A stretch of DNA of 64,000 nt from DASQMT01 sp963835735 (GTDB lineage Bacteria > Actinomycetota > Thermoleophilia > Solirubrobacterales > Solirubrobacteraceae), in assembly GCA_963835735.1 (NCBI GenBank), contig CAWIGP010000002.1, positions 1,054,001 through 1,118,000 on the forward strand, given 5' to 3'. This document shows, one piece after another, positions 17,506 through 25,197 of this stretch. Under the pieces are notes generated by a model, which saw only the letters and a program-made list of their open reading frames with translations, made no database searches and was not told the origin of the DNA. Position numbers and translations under genes: made by a program. How positions within the stretch are numbered: the first letter of the stretch is position 1; each line of letters opens with the position of its first letter.

Positions 17506-17881
17506 CGACGCGCGCACCGGGCTCGAAGGCGATCGCCGGCGACCGGGCCACCATGTAGCGGACCATCCTGCCGTCGCCGTCGAGCTGGGCCACCGCGAGG
17601 AACGTCCCGATCCGCTCGCCGCTGTCGCTGCGCGTCTCGCCGAGCGCGAACTCGACGTCGTCAGACGTGCGGCTGGAGAGCACGTGGTGCGCCCAGTCGC
17701 TCATGTCGCCCGCGTCGATGAACGCGCGCAGCTCGGCGAGGCCGCCGACGATCTGGCGGCTGGCGCGATCGGCCCCGCGCGCCCACTGGATCGAGAACTC
17801 GACATCGTCGGCGACGAGCTCGAGCGACGAGTGCGGATCGGGCCCGTCGAGCGCGGCGAAGTAGCGCTCGAAGAACGTCAT
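17495..17881 (-). CDS. SnoaL/NTF2-fold protein
   Basis: A 128-residue cone-fold protein: FFERYFAALDGPDPHSSLELVADDV at the start, then a FSIQWARGADRASRQIVGG segment and the beta-rich DWAHHVLSSRTSDDVEFALGE. The ATG overlaps the TGA of the TetR gene (ATGA), so it is co-expressed with its regulator. It could be an isomerase or hydratase for the operon's acyl intermediates; DUF35/SCP-x operons in actinobacteria often contain such a protein. The reaction is unassigned. Confidence 0.78.
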   Translation of the reverse strand: MTFFERYFAALDGPDPHSSLELVADDVEFSIQWARGADRASRQIVGGLAELRAFIDAGDMSDWAHHVLSSRTSDDVEFALGETRSDSGERIGTFLAVAQLDGDGRMVRYMVARSPAIAFEPGARVDAG

Positions 17882-18525
17882 GCCGCCACCCTCGCGCGCC
17901 CCGCCGCCTCGGGCGGGATACCGATCAGCGCGAGGCTGCGCTCGCTGAAGAACTCGGCGATCCGGGCCAGGGCGACGATGCCGTTGGGGCGGTACCAATG
18001 CCAGATGCTGTTGTAGAGGCCGAGAATCGCCCGAGTCAGCAGCCGCGGGTCGTGCTTGGGGATCGCGCCCTGCTGCATCGCGTGGGAGAGGAAGCTCGCC
18101 CAGGCGAACTCGAGGTCGCGCGTGCGCGCCCGCGCGTCCTGGCGCGCCTGCTCCTCGCGCGGCGAGTCGCTGCGACCCGAGAGCAGGCCCTGCTCGGCGA
18201 CCAGCACGCGGTTGCGCTGGATGTCGCGCTCGGAGAGCTGGAAGCAGTCCTCGATCACGGCGACGAGGGCCTCGAGCGGATCCGCGGCGTCGGCGGTCAG
18301 CGCCTCGAAGCGGGCACGGAAGTCCTCGATCGCCTGGTCCATGATCACGAACAGGCAGTGCTGCTTGGACTCGAAGTAGTGGTACAGCGCGGTCGGGCCG
18401 ACGCCGACGTCCGAGGCGATGTCGGCCCACTTCGTGTCCTCGTAGCCGTCGCGGCCGAACCGCTCCGTCGCGGCCGCGAGGATCTCATCCCGCTTCGCGC
18501 CGCCGCGTGCCTGAGCTGAACTCAT
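17878..18525 (-). CDS. TetR-family regulator 1 of the acyl-CoA catabolic region
   Basis: A 215-residue TetR repressor. The N-terminal HTH reads KRDEILAAATERFGRDGYE, then IASDVGVGPTALYHYFESK, the canonical recognition-helix region. The C-terminal ligand domain is helical (LLTRAILGLYNSIWHWYRP). It is closely similar to the second TetR at 24459, including the recognition helix and the domain core, so both probably bind the same operator. A weak operator copy (18517-18529) overlaps its own start codon, suggesting autorepression. The likely effector is an acyl-CoA from the pathway. Confidence 0.9.
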   Translation of the reverse strand: MSSAQARGGAKRDEILAAATERFGRDGYEDTKWADIASDVGVGPTALYHYFESKQHCLFVIMDQAIEDFRARFEALTADAADPLEALVAVIEDCFQLSERDIQRNRVLVAEQGLLSGRSDSPREEQARQDARARTRDLEFAWASFLSHAMQQGAIPKHDPRLLTRAILGLYNSIWHWYRPNGIVALARIAEFFSERSLALIGIPPEAAGRARVAA

Positions 18526-18529
18526 GTCA
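18517..18529. promoter_or_regulatory. TetR-type operator, weak copy (TGAACTCATGTCA)
   Basis: Arms TGAACT and ATGTCA (4 of 6 symmetric), overlapping the initiation codon of TetR regulator 1. Confidence 0.35.
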
Positions 18530-18537
18530 GTACAGTA

Positions 18538-20115
18538 TCAGGCGACGACGGCCGTGCGGTCGAGAATCTGGCGAACGACGTCACGCTTGACCACCTTCAG
18601 CGATGGCGTCCGCGGGAAGTCGTCGAAGACCTCGACGGATTCGGGCCACGTGTACTTGGCGACGCCCTCGCGCTCGAGGAACTCCTGCAGCTCGGCAAGC
18701 GTCGGCGGCCGCCGCCCGCGCGCCACGATCAGGGCCGCGCAGGCGCGCTCCCCGAGCCGCTCGTCGGGCAGCGGGACGACCGCGGCCTCGTGGATCGCGG
18801 GGTGCCGCATCAGCACTGGCTCGAGCTCGGCCGGCACGACGGTCACCCCGCCGCGCCGGATGATGTCCTTGCTGCGGCCGACGTAGACCAGATGGCCCTC
18901 CTCGTCGAGACGGCCGAGGTCGCCGGTGCGATAGCCGCCCCAGGCGGTCAGCGACTCGCGCGTGAGGTCGTCGTTGCCGAGGAAGAACAGGAACCGGCTC
19001 GGGCCGTTGACGACGACGTCGCCGACGTCGCCCGCGGGCAGCGGCTCGCCGTCAGCACCGAGGATCCGGATCTCGGTGCCGTCGTAGGGCCGGCCCTCGG
19101 TCTCGATCATCTTGTCCTGCGGCTCGAGCAGGCCGTGGGCCGCGTGGCCGGGCACCTCGGATAGCCCGTAGTCGGCAAGCGGCGGGATGCCGAACGCCTC
19201 CTTCATCGCCAGGCGTCGCTCGGTCGTGAGCCCGGGCGCGGCGAGCACGCGCATGGAAGACAGGTCGCGGGTCGTCGCCTGCGCCGCGACCAGCGTGTCG
19301 GCGGCGTGCGTCGGCATCAGCAGGACGTACGTGCACGCGTGCTCCTCGATCAGCCGGAGCGCCTCCTCCGGCTCCCAGCGGCTCATCAGCACGCCCGTGC
19401 CGCCGTTGAGCAGGATCGGGAAGTAACCGAAGACCAGCCCGCCGACGAACCCGAACTCGCACGCCACGAGCGACATGTCCTCGCCGGTGAGCTCCCAGCG
19501 CCTGCAGATCCCCTCCGTCGCATAGCGCAGCGTGTTGCTCGAGTGCACGATGCCCTTCGGCGCCGACGTCGTGCCCGAGGAGTGCATGACGACCGTGATG
19601 TCGTCGGCGTTTCGCGCTTCGCGCACGTCCGGCGCGTCCTCGGCGATCAGCTCGTCGAGCGCCGCCGGCCGGAGCACGATCAGCTCGTCCACCTGGTCCG
19701 CGATCTGCTCGCACTTGGCGATCTCCTTCTCACCACCGAAGCACACGATCGCCCGCGCGCGCGTCTGACTGCTGAGCGCCGAGAGCTGCGTCGCGTTGAA
19801 CATCGGCGGCAGCGGCGCGGCCACGACGCCCCGGTGCAGGCAGCCGAGCAGCGCGACCGCCGCCTCGATCGAGTGGCGCCCGAGCAGCACGACCACGTCG
19901 CCCGGCCGCACGGAAGCGGCGGCGAGGCGCGCGGACAGCGCGACCGCGGCACGGCGCAGCTCGTCGTACGTGATGTGCCGGTCGCCGAGGATCAGCGCGA
20001 CCTTGCCGGGCCGGGCGTCCGCGCGCGCGGCGAAGTCGCCCCAAAGGTCACCCGGTCGCCAATAGCCCTCGGCGTAGTAGCGCTCCGCCTCCGGCTGGAA
20101 GCTCAACGTGGACAT
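18538..20115 (-). CDS. AMP-forming acyl-CoA ligase
   Basis: Activates a carboxylic acid to its acyl-CoA through an acyl-AMP. At 525 residues it has the A3 motif VVMHSSGTTSAPKGIVHS, the LADYGLSEVPG region, the A7/A8 motifs YRTGDLGRLDEEGHLVYVGR with DIIRRGG, and the A10 Lys near TPSLKVVKRDV. The N-terminus (AERYYAEGYWRPGDLWGDF) resembles 2,3-dihydroxybenzoate-AMP ligase and cyclohexanecarboxylate-CoA ligase relatives, so a cyclic or branched acid is possible. It is divergent from the acyl-CoA dehydrogenase pair, with an operator copy between them. Confidence 0.91.
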   Translation of the reverse strand: MSTLSFQPEAERYYAEGYWRPGDLWGDFAARADARPGKVALILGDRHITYDELRRAAVALSARLAAASVRPGDVVVLLGRHSIEAAVALLGCLHRGVVAAPLPPMFNATQLSALSSQTRARAIVCFGGEKEIAKCEQIADQVDELIVLRPAALDELIAEDAPDVREARNADDITVVMHSSGTTSAPKGIVHSSNTLRYATEGICRRWELTGEDMSLVACEFGFVGGLVFGYFPILLNGGTGVLMSRWEPEEALRLIEEHACTYVLLMPTHAADTLVAAQATTRDLSSMRVLAAPGLTTERRLAMKEAFGIPPLADYGLSEVPGHAAHGLLEPQDKMIETEGRPYDGTEIRILGADGEPLPAGDVGDVVVNGPSRFLFFLGNDDLTRESLTAWGGYRTGDLGRLDEEGHLVYVGRSKDIIRRGGVTVVPAELEPVLMRHPAIHEAAVVPLPDERLGERACAALIVARGRRPPTLAELQEFLEREGVAKYTWPESVEVFDDFPRTPSLKVVKRDVVRQILDRTAVVA

Positions 20116-20168
20116 CTGCTCTAAACCCTCTCGATCACTGTCATTGTCCTCGGGGACGCAACAATACC

Positions 20169-20181
20169 TGAAGTCAACTCA
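20169..20181. promoter_or_regulatory. TetR-type operator, copy 3 (TGAAGTCAACTCA)
   Basis: Arms TGAAGT and AACTCA (4 of 6 symmetric), in the divergent region between the acyl-CoA ligase and the acyl-CoA dehydrogenase pair. A second partial copy (minus-strand TGAACTGAAATCG, 20230-20242) reaches the ATG of the dehydrogenase. Confidence 0.5.
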
Positions 20182-20241
20182 ATTGTGAAACCAGTCAACG
20201 GGCCTGGCTCTCGCCGCTTGTGACTGATACGATTTCAGTTC

Positions 20242-21417
20242 ATGCGATTGACGGCGACCGAATCGGAGCGCAGGCTCCAGGAGGAGATCCGCGGCTTCCT
20301 CGCCGAGGAGCGGCCCGACGCCACGCGGCTGCCGCGCGCGCTGGAGGACCGCATGGAGGCCCTGCGCAGGTGGCAGGCCCGCTGCTACGAGGCGGGCTAC
20401 GTCGGTCGTGCCTGGCCGGCGGAATACGGCGGCGGCGGCGGGTCGCCCTCGGAGCAGATCATCATCGACCAGGAGCTGGCGGCGGCCGGCGCGCCGGAGA
20501 ACGTGGGTGTCGTCGGCCTCGACGTGCTCGGGCCCTCGCTGTTGCGCTTCGGCACGGACGAGCAGTGCCGCCGGTACATCCCCGCGATCCTGGCGGCCGA
20601 GGAGATCTGGTGTCAGGGGTTCTCGGAGCCCGACGCCGGGTCCGACCTCGCGTCGCTGCGGACGCGGGCCGAGGAGCGTGACGACCACTTCGTGATCAGC
20701 GGCCAGAAGACCTGGGTCTCGTGGGGCCAGTTCGCGCGCTGGTGCGGCGTGCTCGCCCGTACCGACGACTCCGGGCCCAAGCACCGGGGCATCTCGATGC
20801 TGATCGTCGACATGCGCTCGCCCGGTCTCGAGCTGCGTCCGATGACCCAGATCACCGGTCACGCGGAGTTCTGCGAGCTGTTCCTCGACGACGTCGTCGT
20901 GCCGAAGGAGAACCTCCTCGGCGGACTCGGCGACGGCTGGAAGATCGCGATGCACACGCTCGGCCACGAGCGCGGCACGGCCGCGCTGCCGCGGCAGGTG
21001 AAGCTGCGCACGTGGCTGGACCGCGCGGTGCGCGTGGCGGCCGAGCGCACTGTCGACGGCGAGCCGCTGATCGACGATCCCGAGGCGCAGGTCGCGCTGG
21101 CACGGGCGCTGATCGGGATCGAGGTCCTGCGCCATCACGCGTACAGGACCGTCGGGGAGTTCGTCCGCGGCGGTGCCGTCGGCCCCGACAGCTCGAGCGT
21201 CAAGCTGCTCATGGCGGAGGCCGAGCAGCGGCTGGCGGCCACCGCGCTCGAGGTGCTCGGGGAGACGCTGCAGCACGCCGAGCCGGACGACGCCGGCGAG
21301 AACGAGTTCTGGCACGAGACCTACCTCTACTCGCGCGCGGCGACCGTGTACGGCGGCACGCAGCAGATCCAGCGCAACATCATCGCCGACCGAGTCCTCG
21401 CCCTTCCACAGGAGTGA
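20242..21417 (+). CDS. Acyl-CoA dehydrogenase (FadE type, large subunit of a pair)
   Basis: A 391-residue flavoprotein forming the alpha,beta double bond of an acyl-CoA. Landmarks: WPAEYGGGGGSPSEQ, QGFSEPDAGSDLASL (FAD/substrate contact), VISGQKTWVSWGQFA, HERGTAALPRQ and the C-terminal YSRAATVYGGTQQIQRNIIA. It is followed after 4 nt by a shorter acyl-CoA dehydrogenase. Such adjacent unequal pairs form alpha2beta2 heterotetramers in actinobacterial steroid and cholate catabolism. A partial operator copy overlaps the start, which may be leaderless. Confidence 0.92.
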   Translation: MRLTATESERRLQEEIRGFLAEERPDATRLPRALEDRMEALRRWQARCYEAGYVGRAWPAEYGGGGGSPSEQIIIDQELAAAGAPENVGVVGLDVLGPSLLRFGTDEQCRRYIPAILAAEEIWCQGFSEPDAGSDLASLRTRAEERDDHFVISGQKTWVSWGQFARWCGVLARTDDSGPKHRGISMLIVDMRSPGLELRPMTQITGHAEFCELFLDDVVVPKENLLGGLGDGWKIAMHTLGHERGTAALPRQVKLRTWLDRAVRVAAERTVDGEPLIDDPEAQVALARALIGIEVLRHHAYRTVGEFVRGGAVGPDSSSVKLLMAEAEQRLAATALEVLGETLQHAEPDDAGENEFWHETYLYSRAATVYGGTQQIQRNIIADRVLALPQE

Positions 21418-21421
21418 ACGC

Positions 21422-22438
21422 ATGGATCTGGAGCTCAGCGACGAGCAGACCTGGCTCAGCGAGTCCGTCGAGACGCTGCTCGCGCGCGACCCGGAGCACC
21501 GGCGGGTGTGGGAGAGCCTCGTCGAGTTCGGCGCGCTCTCGGTCGGCGGCGAGGACGGGCTCGGCGCTGTCGAGCTGTGCCTGATCGCGCGCGCGCTCGG
21601 CGCGCATCTCGCTCCCACCCCGTACCTGGGGAGCGCCGCGCTGCGCTTCGCGGCACCTAAAGAGGGACAGTCCCTCTTTAGGTTCGCGCTCGCGGTGCTC
21701 GAGCCCGGTTCCGGCTGGGCGACCGCCCCGCGCACGGCGATCGAGCGCTCCGGGGACGGCTATGTCGTCAGCGGGAACAAGGTGGCCGTCGAGCATGCCG
21801 GCTCGGTGGAGCGCCTCGCGGTGGTCGCCGCAGGACCGGCGCTCGTCGTGGTCGACTCAGGGGCGGCGGGCGTCGCGCTCACGCAGCAGCCCACGCTCGA
21901 CCCGACCGCGCCGATGTATGCCTTGGAGCTGGCCGAGGTCGCGCCGGCGACCGACCCGCTGGGAGGCGAGGCGGTCCAGCGGCTGATGACCATCGGCGCC
22001 CTGCTCGCCGCCGCCGAGGCGGTCGGGGCGGCGGGCCGCCTGCTCGACGACGCGTGCACCTACGCCGGCGAGCGGCGCCAGTTCGGCCGCACGATCGGCA
22101 GCTTCCAGGCGCTGCGTCACCTCCTGGCGGACATGTACGTGCGCCAGGCCAGCTCGTGGTCGTCGGTCCTGTACGCCGCGGCGGCGCTCGACGAGGACGC
22201 CGACGAGGCGGGACGGACGGCCTCGATCGCCAAGGCGTACGTCTCGCGCGCGGCACGCGAGGTGGCGCACGGGGCGATGCAGGTGTTCGGCGGCGTCGCG
22301 GTGACCGCGGAGCATCCCGCCCACCGTTTCCTGCGGCGGATCATCGTGCGCGAGCGGCAGTTCGGCGACGCCGCCCACCACGAGCGCGCGCTCGGCCGCG
22401 AGCTCGCGGCCGCCGCCGTCCCCGAGCCGGTGAGTTGA
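21422..22438 (+). CDS. Acyl-CoA dehydrogenase (short subunit of a pair), with an in-frame palindrome
   Basis: A 338-residue acyl-CoA dehydrogenase relative, shorter than the usual 380-400. It begins LELSDEQTWLSESVETLLARD and keeps the C-terminal helical domain (AAAEAVGAAGRLLDDACTYAGERRQFGRTIGSFQALRHL and GAMQVFGGVAVTAEHP). Its middle domain is reduced and the SEPDAGSD-type loop is absent. This is typical of the non-catalytic or half-site subunit in heterotetrameric actinobacterial enzymes. A 29-nt near-perfect palindrome (21655-21683) is embedded in frame and encodes PKEGQSLF. Confidence 0.85.
   Translation: MDLELSDEQTWLSESVETLLARDPEHRRVWESLVEFGALSVGGEDGLGAVELCLIARALGAHLAPTPYLGSAALRFAAPKEGQSLFRFALAVLEPGSGWATAPRTAIERSGDGYVVSGNKVAVEHAGSVERLAVVAAGPALVVVDSGAAGVALTQQPTLDPTAPMYALELAEVAPATDPLGGEAVQRLMTIGALLAAAEAVGAAGRLLDDACTYAGERRQFGRTIGSFQALRHLLADMYVRQASSWSSVLYAAAALDEDADEAGRTASIAKAYVSRAAREVAHGAMQVFGGVAVTAEHPAHRFLRRIIVRERQFGDAAHHERALGRELAAAAVPEPVS
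21655..21683. repeat. AT-richer 29-nt palindrome inside the acyl-CoA dehydrogenase gene
   Basis: Arms of 14 bp, acctaaagagggac and gtccctctttaggt, are perfect reverse complements separated by one base. The element is much less GC-rich than its surroundings, keeps the reading frame open and adds about 9 residues at the junction of the N-terminal and middle domains. It looks like a mobile palindromic repeat that was accepted in frame. I saw no second copy in this window. Confidence 0.75.
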
Positions 22439-22440
22439 TC

Positions 22441-23532
22441 ATGTCCTCGACGACCGCGAGCGGGTTCAACGACCCCACCGCCCAGCGCCTCGAGCCGATC
22501 ACCACCGGCGCCGAGCCCGAAGTCGTCGGGCCGCTGCTGGCCGGCGCGCTGCACGACCCGCGCTGGCTCGACTGCGACGTCGCACTGATCTCCGGCGGCA
22601 AGTCCAACCTCACCTACCGCGTCGCCTGTGATGCCGGCGAGGTCGTGCTGCGGCGTCCGCCGCTCGGTCACATCCTTCCGACCGCACACGACATGGGCCG
22701 CGAGCACCGCGTGCTGGCGGCGCTCGACGGGACCGCGGTGCCGGTGCCCCGGGTGCTGCACCTCGGCGACGCCGACGGGCCGCTCGGCGCCCGCTTCTAT
22801 GTCATGGAGCGCGTGCTCGGGCACGTCTGCCGCAACGCGCTGCCGCCGGGGTACGCTGACGCGCCCGAGCCGCGGGCGGCGATCGGGGCCGCGCTCGTCG
22901 ACGTGCTCGCCGAGCTGCACCGCGTGGACCCGGCCGAAGTCGGTCTCGCGGAATTCGGCCGGCCCGCGGGCTTCCTCGAGCGCCAGCTGCGCCGCTGGTC
23001 CAAGCAGTGGGAGGCGTCGAAGCTGCACGAGCTGCCGGCGCTGGACGAGCTGCGCGACGAGCTCGTGCGGACGCTGCCGCCGCAGCGCGCCGAGGCGATC
23101 GTGCACGGCGACTACCGGCTCGACAACACGGTTCTCCACCCGACGGTGCCGGGCCGCATCGTCGCCGTGCTCGACTGGGAGATGAGCACGCTCGGCGATC
23201 CGCTGACCGACCTCGGCACGCTGCTGGCCTACTGGAGCGAGGCTTCCGACGATGCCGTGCTCGCCGCCGCGCGCGTGATGGCGCCGGTCACGGCGGCCGA
23301 GGGGTTCCCGACCCGGGCGCAGGTCGTCGACCGCTACGCGGAGCGGACCGGCCTCGACGTCTCGGGCATCGAGTGGTACCAGGCGTTCGCTTACTTCAAG
23401 CTCGCCGTCGTGTGCCAGGGCATCGCCGCGCGCGCCGCGGGCGGGGCCATGCTCGGCTCGGGCTTCGACGACGCGCAACGGCTCGTCGCCCCGCTGGTGG
23501 ACGCGGGGCGGCAGCTGCTCGGCATCCGCTGA
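22441..23532 (+). CDS. APH-fold phosphotransferase, ACAD10/11 kinase type
   Basis: A 363-residue aminoglycoside-phosphotransferase-like kinase. Landmarks: GGKSNLTYRVACDAGEVVLRRPP (nucleotide-binding loop and Lys/Arg strand), then DMGREHRVLAAL, the catalytic loop IVHGDYRLDNTVLHP and the metal-binding DWEMSTLGDPLTDLG. This is the group homologous to the kinase domain of human ACAD10/11 and to LvaA of levulinate catabolism, which phosphorylate 4-hydroxyacyl-CoAs. It starts 3 nt after the acyl-CoA dehydrogenase stop. Its context (CoA ligase, SDRs and an ACAD10/11-like dehydrogenase) supports phosphorylation of a hydroxyacyl-CoA rather than antibiotic resistance. Confidence 0.88.
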   Translation: MSSTTASGFNDPTAQRLEPITTGAEPEVVGPLLAGALHDPRWLDCDVALISGGKSNLTYRVACDAGEVVLRRPPLGHILPTAHDMGREHRVLAALDGTAVPVPRVLHLGDADGPLGARFYVMERVLGHVCRNALPPGYADAPEPRAAIGAALVDVLAELHRVDPAEVGLAEFGRPAGFLERQLRRWSKQWEASKLHELPALDELRDELVRTLPPQRAEAIVHGDYRLDNTVLHPTVPGRIVAVLDWEMSTLGDPLTDLGTLLAYWSEASDDAVLAAARVMAPVTAAEGFPTRAQVVDRYAERTGLDVSGIEWYQAFAYFKLAVVCQGIAARAAGGAMLGSGFDDAQRLVAPLVDAGRQLLGIR

Positions 23533-23546
23533 GTTGCGCTCAGCGG
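23526..23546 (+). terminator. Hairpin terminator overlapping the kinase stop codon
   Basis: Arms CCGCTGAG (23526-23533) and CTCAGCGG (23539-23546) with loop TTGCG; the TGA stop lies within the first arm. Confidence 0.5.
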
Positions 23547-23607
23547 GCCAGCCGCCGGGTGGTGAGCGGCCGGTTGAGGAGCCGGATACGCCGTCGCCGC
23601 ACGGGCG

Positions 23608-24336
23608 TCATCGCACCGCCATCCCGCCGTCGACGCTGAGCACGTGCCCGGTCACGAAGCTGCTGCCGGGTCCGAGCAGGAACAGGACGGCGTCGTCGAG
23701 CTCGCCGGCGCGGCCGCCGCGGCCGAGCGGGGTGCGCGCGAGCAGGAACTCGGGGAACGCCTCCGGGTCGTCGCCGAGCTCGGCGGTCATCTCGGACGCG
23801 AAGAATCCGGGCGCGACCGCATTCACGCGGATCCCGTAGCGCCCCCACTGCGATGCCAGCTCGCGCGTGAGGCCGATGATGCCCGCCTTCGAGGCGACGT
23901 ACGCCGCGTCGGGGATCTCCCCGATCGAGCGCAGCCCCATGACCGAGGCGACGTTGACGATCGAGCCGCCTCCATTTGCGCGCATCCGGCTCGCGGCCAG
24001 GCACGAGAGGGCGAACGGGGCCGTCAGGTTGACGTCGAGCACGCGCGCGAAGGCATCCACGCCGGTCCTCAGCGCCGGCCCGGTCGCGCCGGCGCCGGCA
24101 TTGTTCACCAGCCCGTCGAGGCGGCCGTGGCGCTCGATCACGGCCTCGATCAGTCGCTCGCGGTCGCCGGCGTCAGTCACGTCGCAGGTGACCGCATCCA
24201 CGCCGGGCAGCTCGTCCTTCAGCAGCGCGAGCCTGTCGGCCCGGCGGGCGGCGAGCACCGGCACCGCGCCTGCACCCGCCAGCACGCGCGCGAGCTGCTC
24301 GCCCAGGCCGGAGCTCGCGCCCGTGACGATGACCAC
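23608..24336 (-). CDS. Short-chain dehydrogenase/reductase
   Basis: A 242-residue classical SDR with GASSGLG cofactor loop, NNAGAGATG, the catalytic Ser in VNVASVMG and YVASKAG (Tyr-x3-Lys), and the C-terminal GHVLSVDGGMAVR. The start is GTG 24336; an in-frame TGA lies six codons further upstream and no ATG is available. GAGGG precedes it. It interconverts a hydroxyl and a keto group on an acyl-CoA or related intermediate, probably the step before or after the kinase. It is divergent from the second TetR gene, with operator copy 4 between them. Confidence 0.9.
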   Translation of the reverse strand: MVIVTGASSGLGEQLARVLAGAGAVPVLAARRADRLALLKDELPGVDAVTCDVTDAGDRERLIEAVIERHGRLDGLVNNAGAGATGPALRTGVDAFARVLDVNLTAPFALSCLAASRMRANGGGSIVNVASVMGLRSIGEIPDAAYVASKAGIIGLTRELASQWGRYGIRVNAVAPGFFASEMTAELGDDPEAFPEFLLARTPLGRGGRAGELDDAVLFLLGPGSSFVTGHVLSVDGGMAVR

Positions 24337-24359
24337 TTTTCCCTCGACAGTTCCTCATT

Positions 24360-24372
24360 TGAATTCAGTTTA
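24360..24372. promoter_or_regulatory. TetR-type operator, copy 4 (TGAATTCAGTTTA)
   Basis: Arms TGAATT and AGTTTA, in the intergenic region between the divergent SDR and TetR 2 genes, downstream of a minus-strand GATACA -10-like box. A further TGAAGT half-site (minus strand, about 24438-24448) lies just before the TetR start. Confidence 0.45.
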
Positions 24373-24458
24373 GTTGTATCACGAATACGTCGGAACGCGC
24401 AAGCGAAGGCGCCGGACGCGCTGGTATCGTCCATCCGACTTCAACTGAGGAAGGAACG

Positions 24459-25157
24459 TTGCCGCAGCCACGACAGTCGCGATCCAACAACCGCTCTGCC
24501 CCGTCTTCGCGGAGCAAGCGGGCGGCGATCCTCGAAACCGCGACAGAGCTGTTCGGCCGCGAGGGCTACGAGCACAGCAAGTGGGCCGCCGTGGCCGAGG
24601 CCGTCGGGATCGGCTCGACGGCGCTCTATCACTACTTCGAGTCCAAGCTCCACTGTCTCTACGAGATCATGGCCGAGGCGCTCGAGGCCGAGGTCGAGCG
24701 ATTCGATCGCGTCACCGGTGAGCACGAGGACTTCGGCGAAGCCTTGGAGGCAGTCCTGCGCGCGGCGTTCGACCTGTCCGAGCACGAGGTCCTGCGCAAC
24801 CGCCTGCTCGTGTCCGAGCAGGTGCTGGTGGGCGTGCACCGCACGTCCGCCCGCGAGGAGGAAGCGCGGCAGCTGGCGCGCGCGCGCACGCGCGACCTCG
24901 AGTTCAAGTGGGCCGCGTTCCTCACGCGCGGGATGGAGCAGGGCGCGATCCCGGAGGCGGATCCGCGGCTGCTGGCACGCGCGATCCTGGGGCTCTACAA
25001 CAGCGTCTTCCACTGGTACCGGCCGCGCGGCGGGCTCGCGCTGAGCACGGTGGCCGACTTCTACGTCCCGCGCTGCCTCGCGGTGGCCGGCGTGCCGCTG
25101 CAGGCCGCGGACGGCGCGGTCCGCAAGCGCACCCGGGTGCGCGCGGCCAAGCGCTGA
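24459..25157 (+). CDS. TetR-family regulator 2 of the acyl-CoA catabolic region
   Basis: A 232-residue TetR repressor with TTG start after GAGGAAGGA. HTH: KRAAILETATELFGREGYE, then VAEAVGIGSTALYHYFESK. Its ligand domain (ARTRDLEFKWAAFLTRGMEQG, ARAILGLYNSVFHWYRP) is very similar to that of TetR 1 at 17878, marking the two as paralogues. The basic tail RKRTRVRAAKR is extra. It is divergent from an SDR gene and sits among the kinase and acyl-CoA dehydrogenase genes that carry the recurrent operator. Confidence 0.9.
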   Translation: MPQPRQSRSNNRSAPSSRSKRAAILETATELFGREGYEHSKWAAVAEAVGIGSTALYHYFESKLHCLYEIMAEALEAEVERFDRVTGEHEDFGEALEAVLRAAFDLSEHEVLRNRLLVSEQVLVGVHRTSAREEEARQLARARTRDLEFKWAAFLTRGMEQGAIPEADPRLLARAILGLYNSVFHWYRPRGGLALSTVADFYVPRCLAVAGVPLQAADGAVRKRTRVRAAKR

Positions 25158-25197
25158 CGCACGAGGCGCGGGCAGCGCCGCGTCACGGCGCGCCGGC

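Noticed and set aside
22441..23532. Aminoglycoside resistance kinase
   Set aside because: The sequence belongs to the ACAD10/11-LvaA kinase group and is embedded in acyl-CoA catabolism genes.
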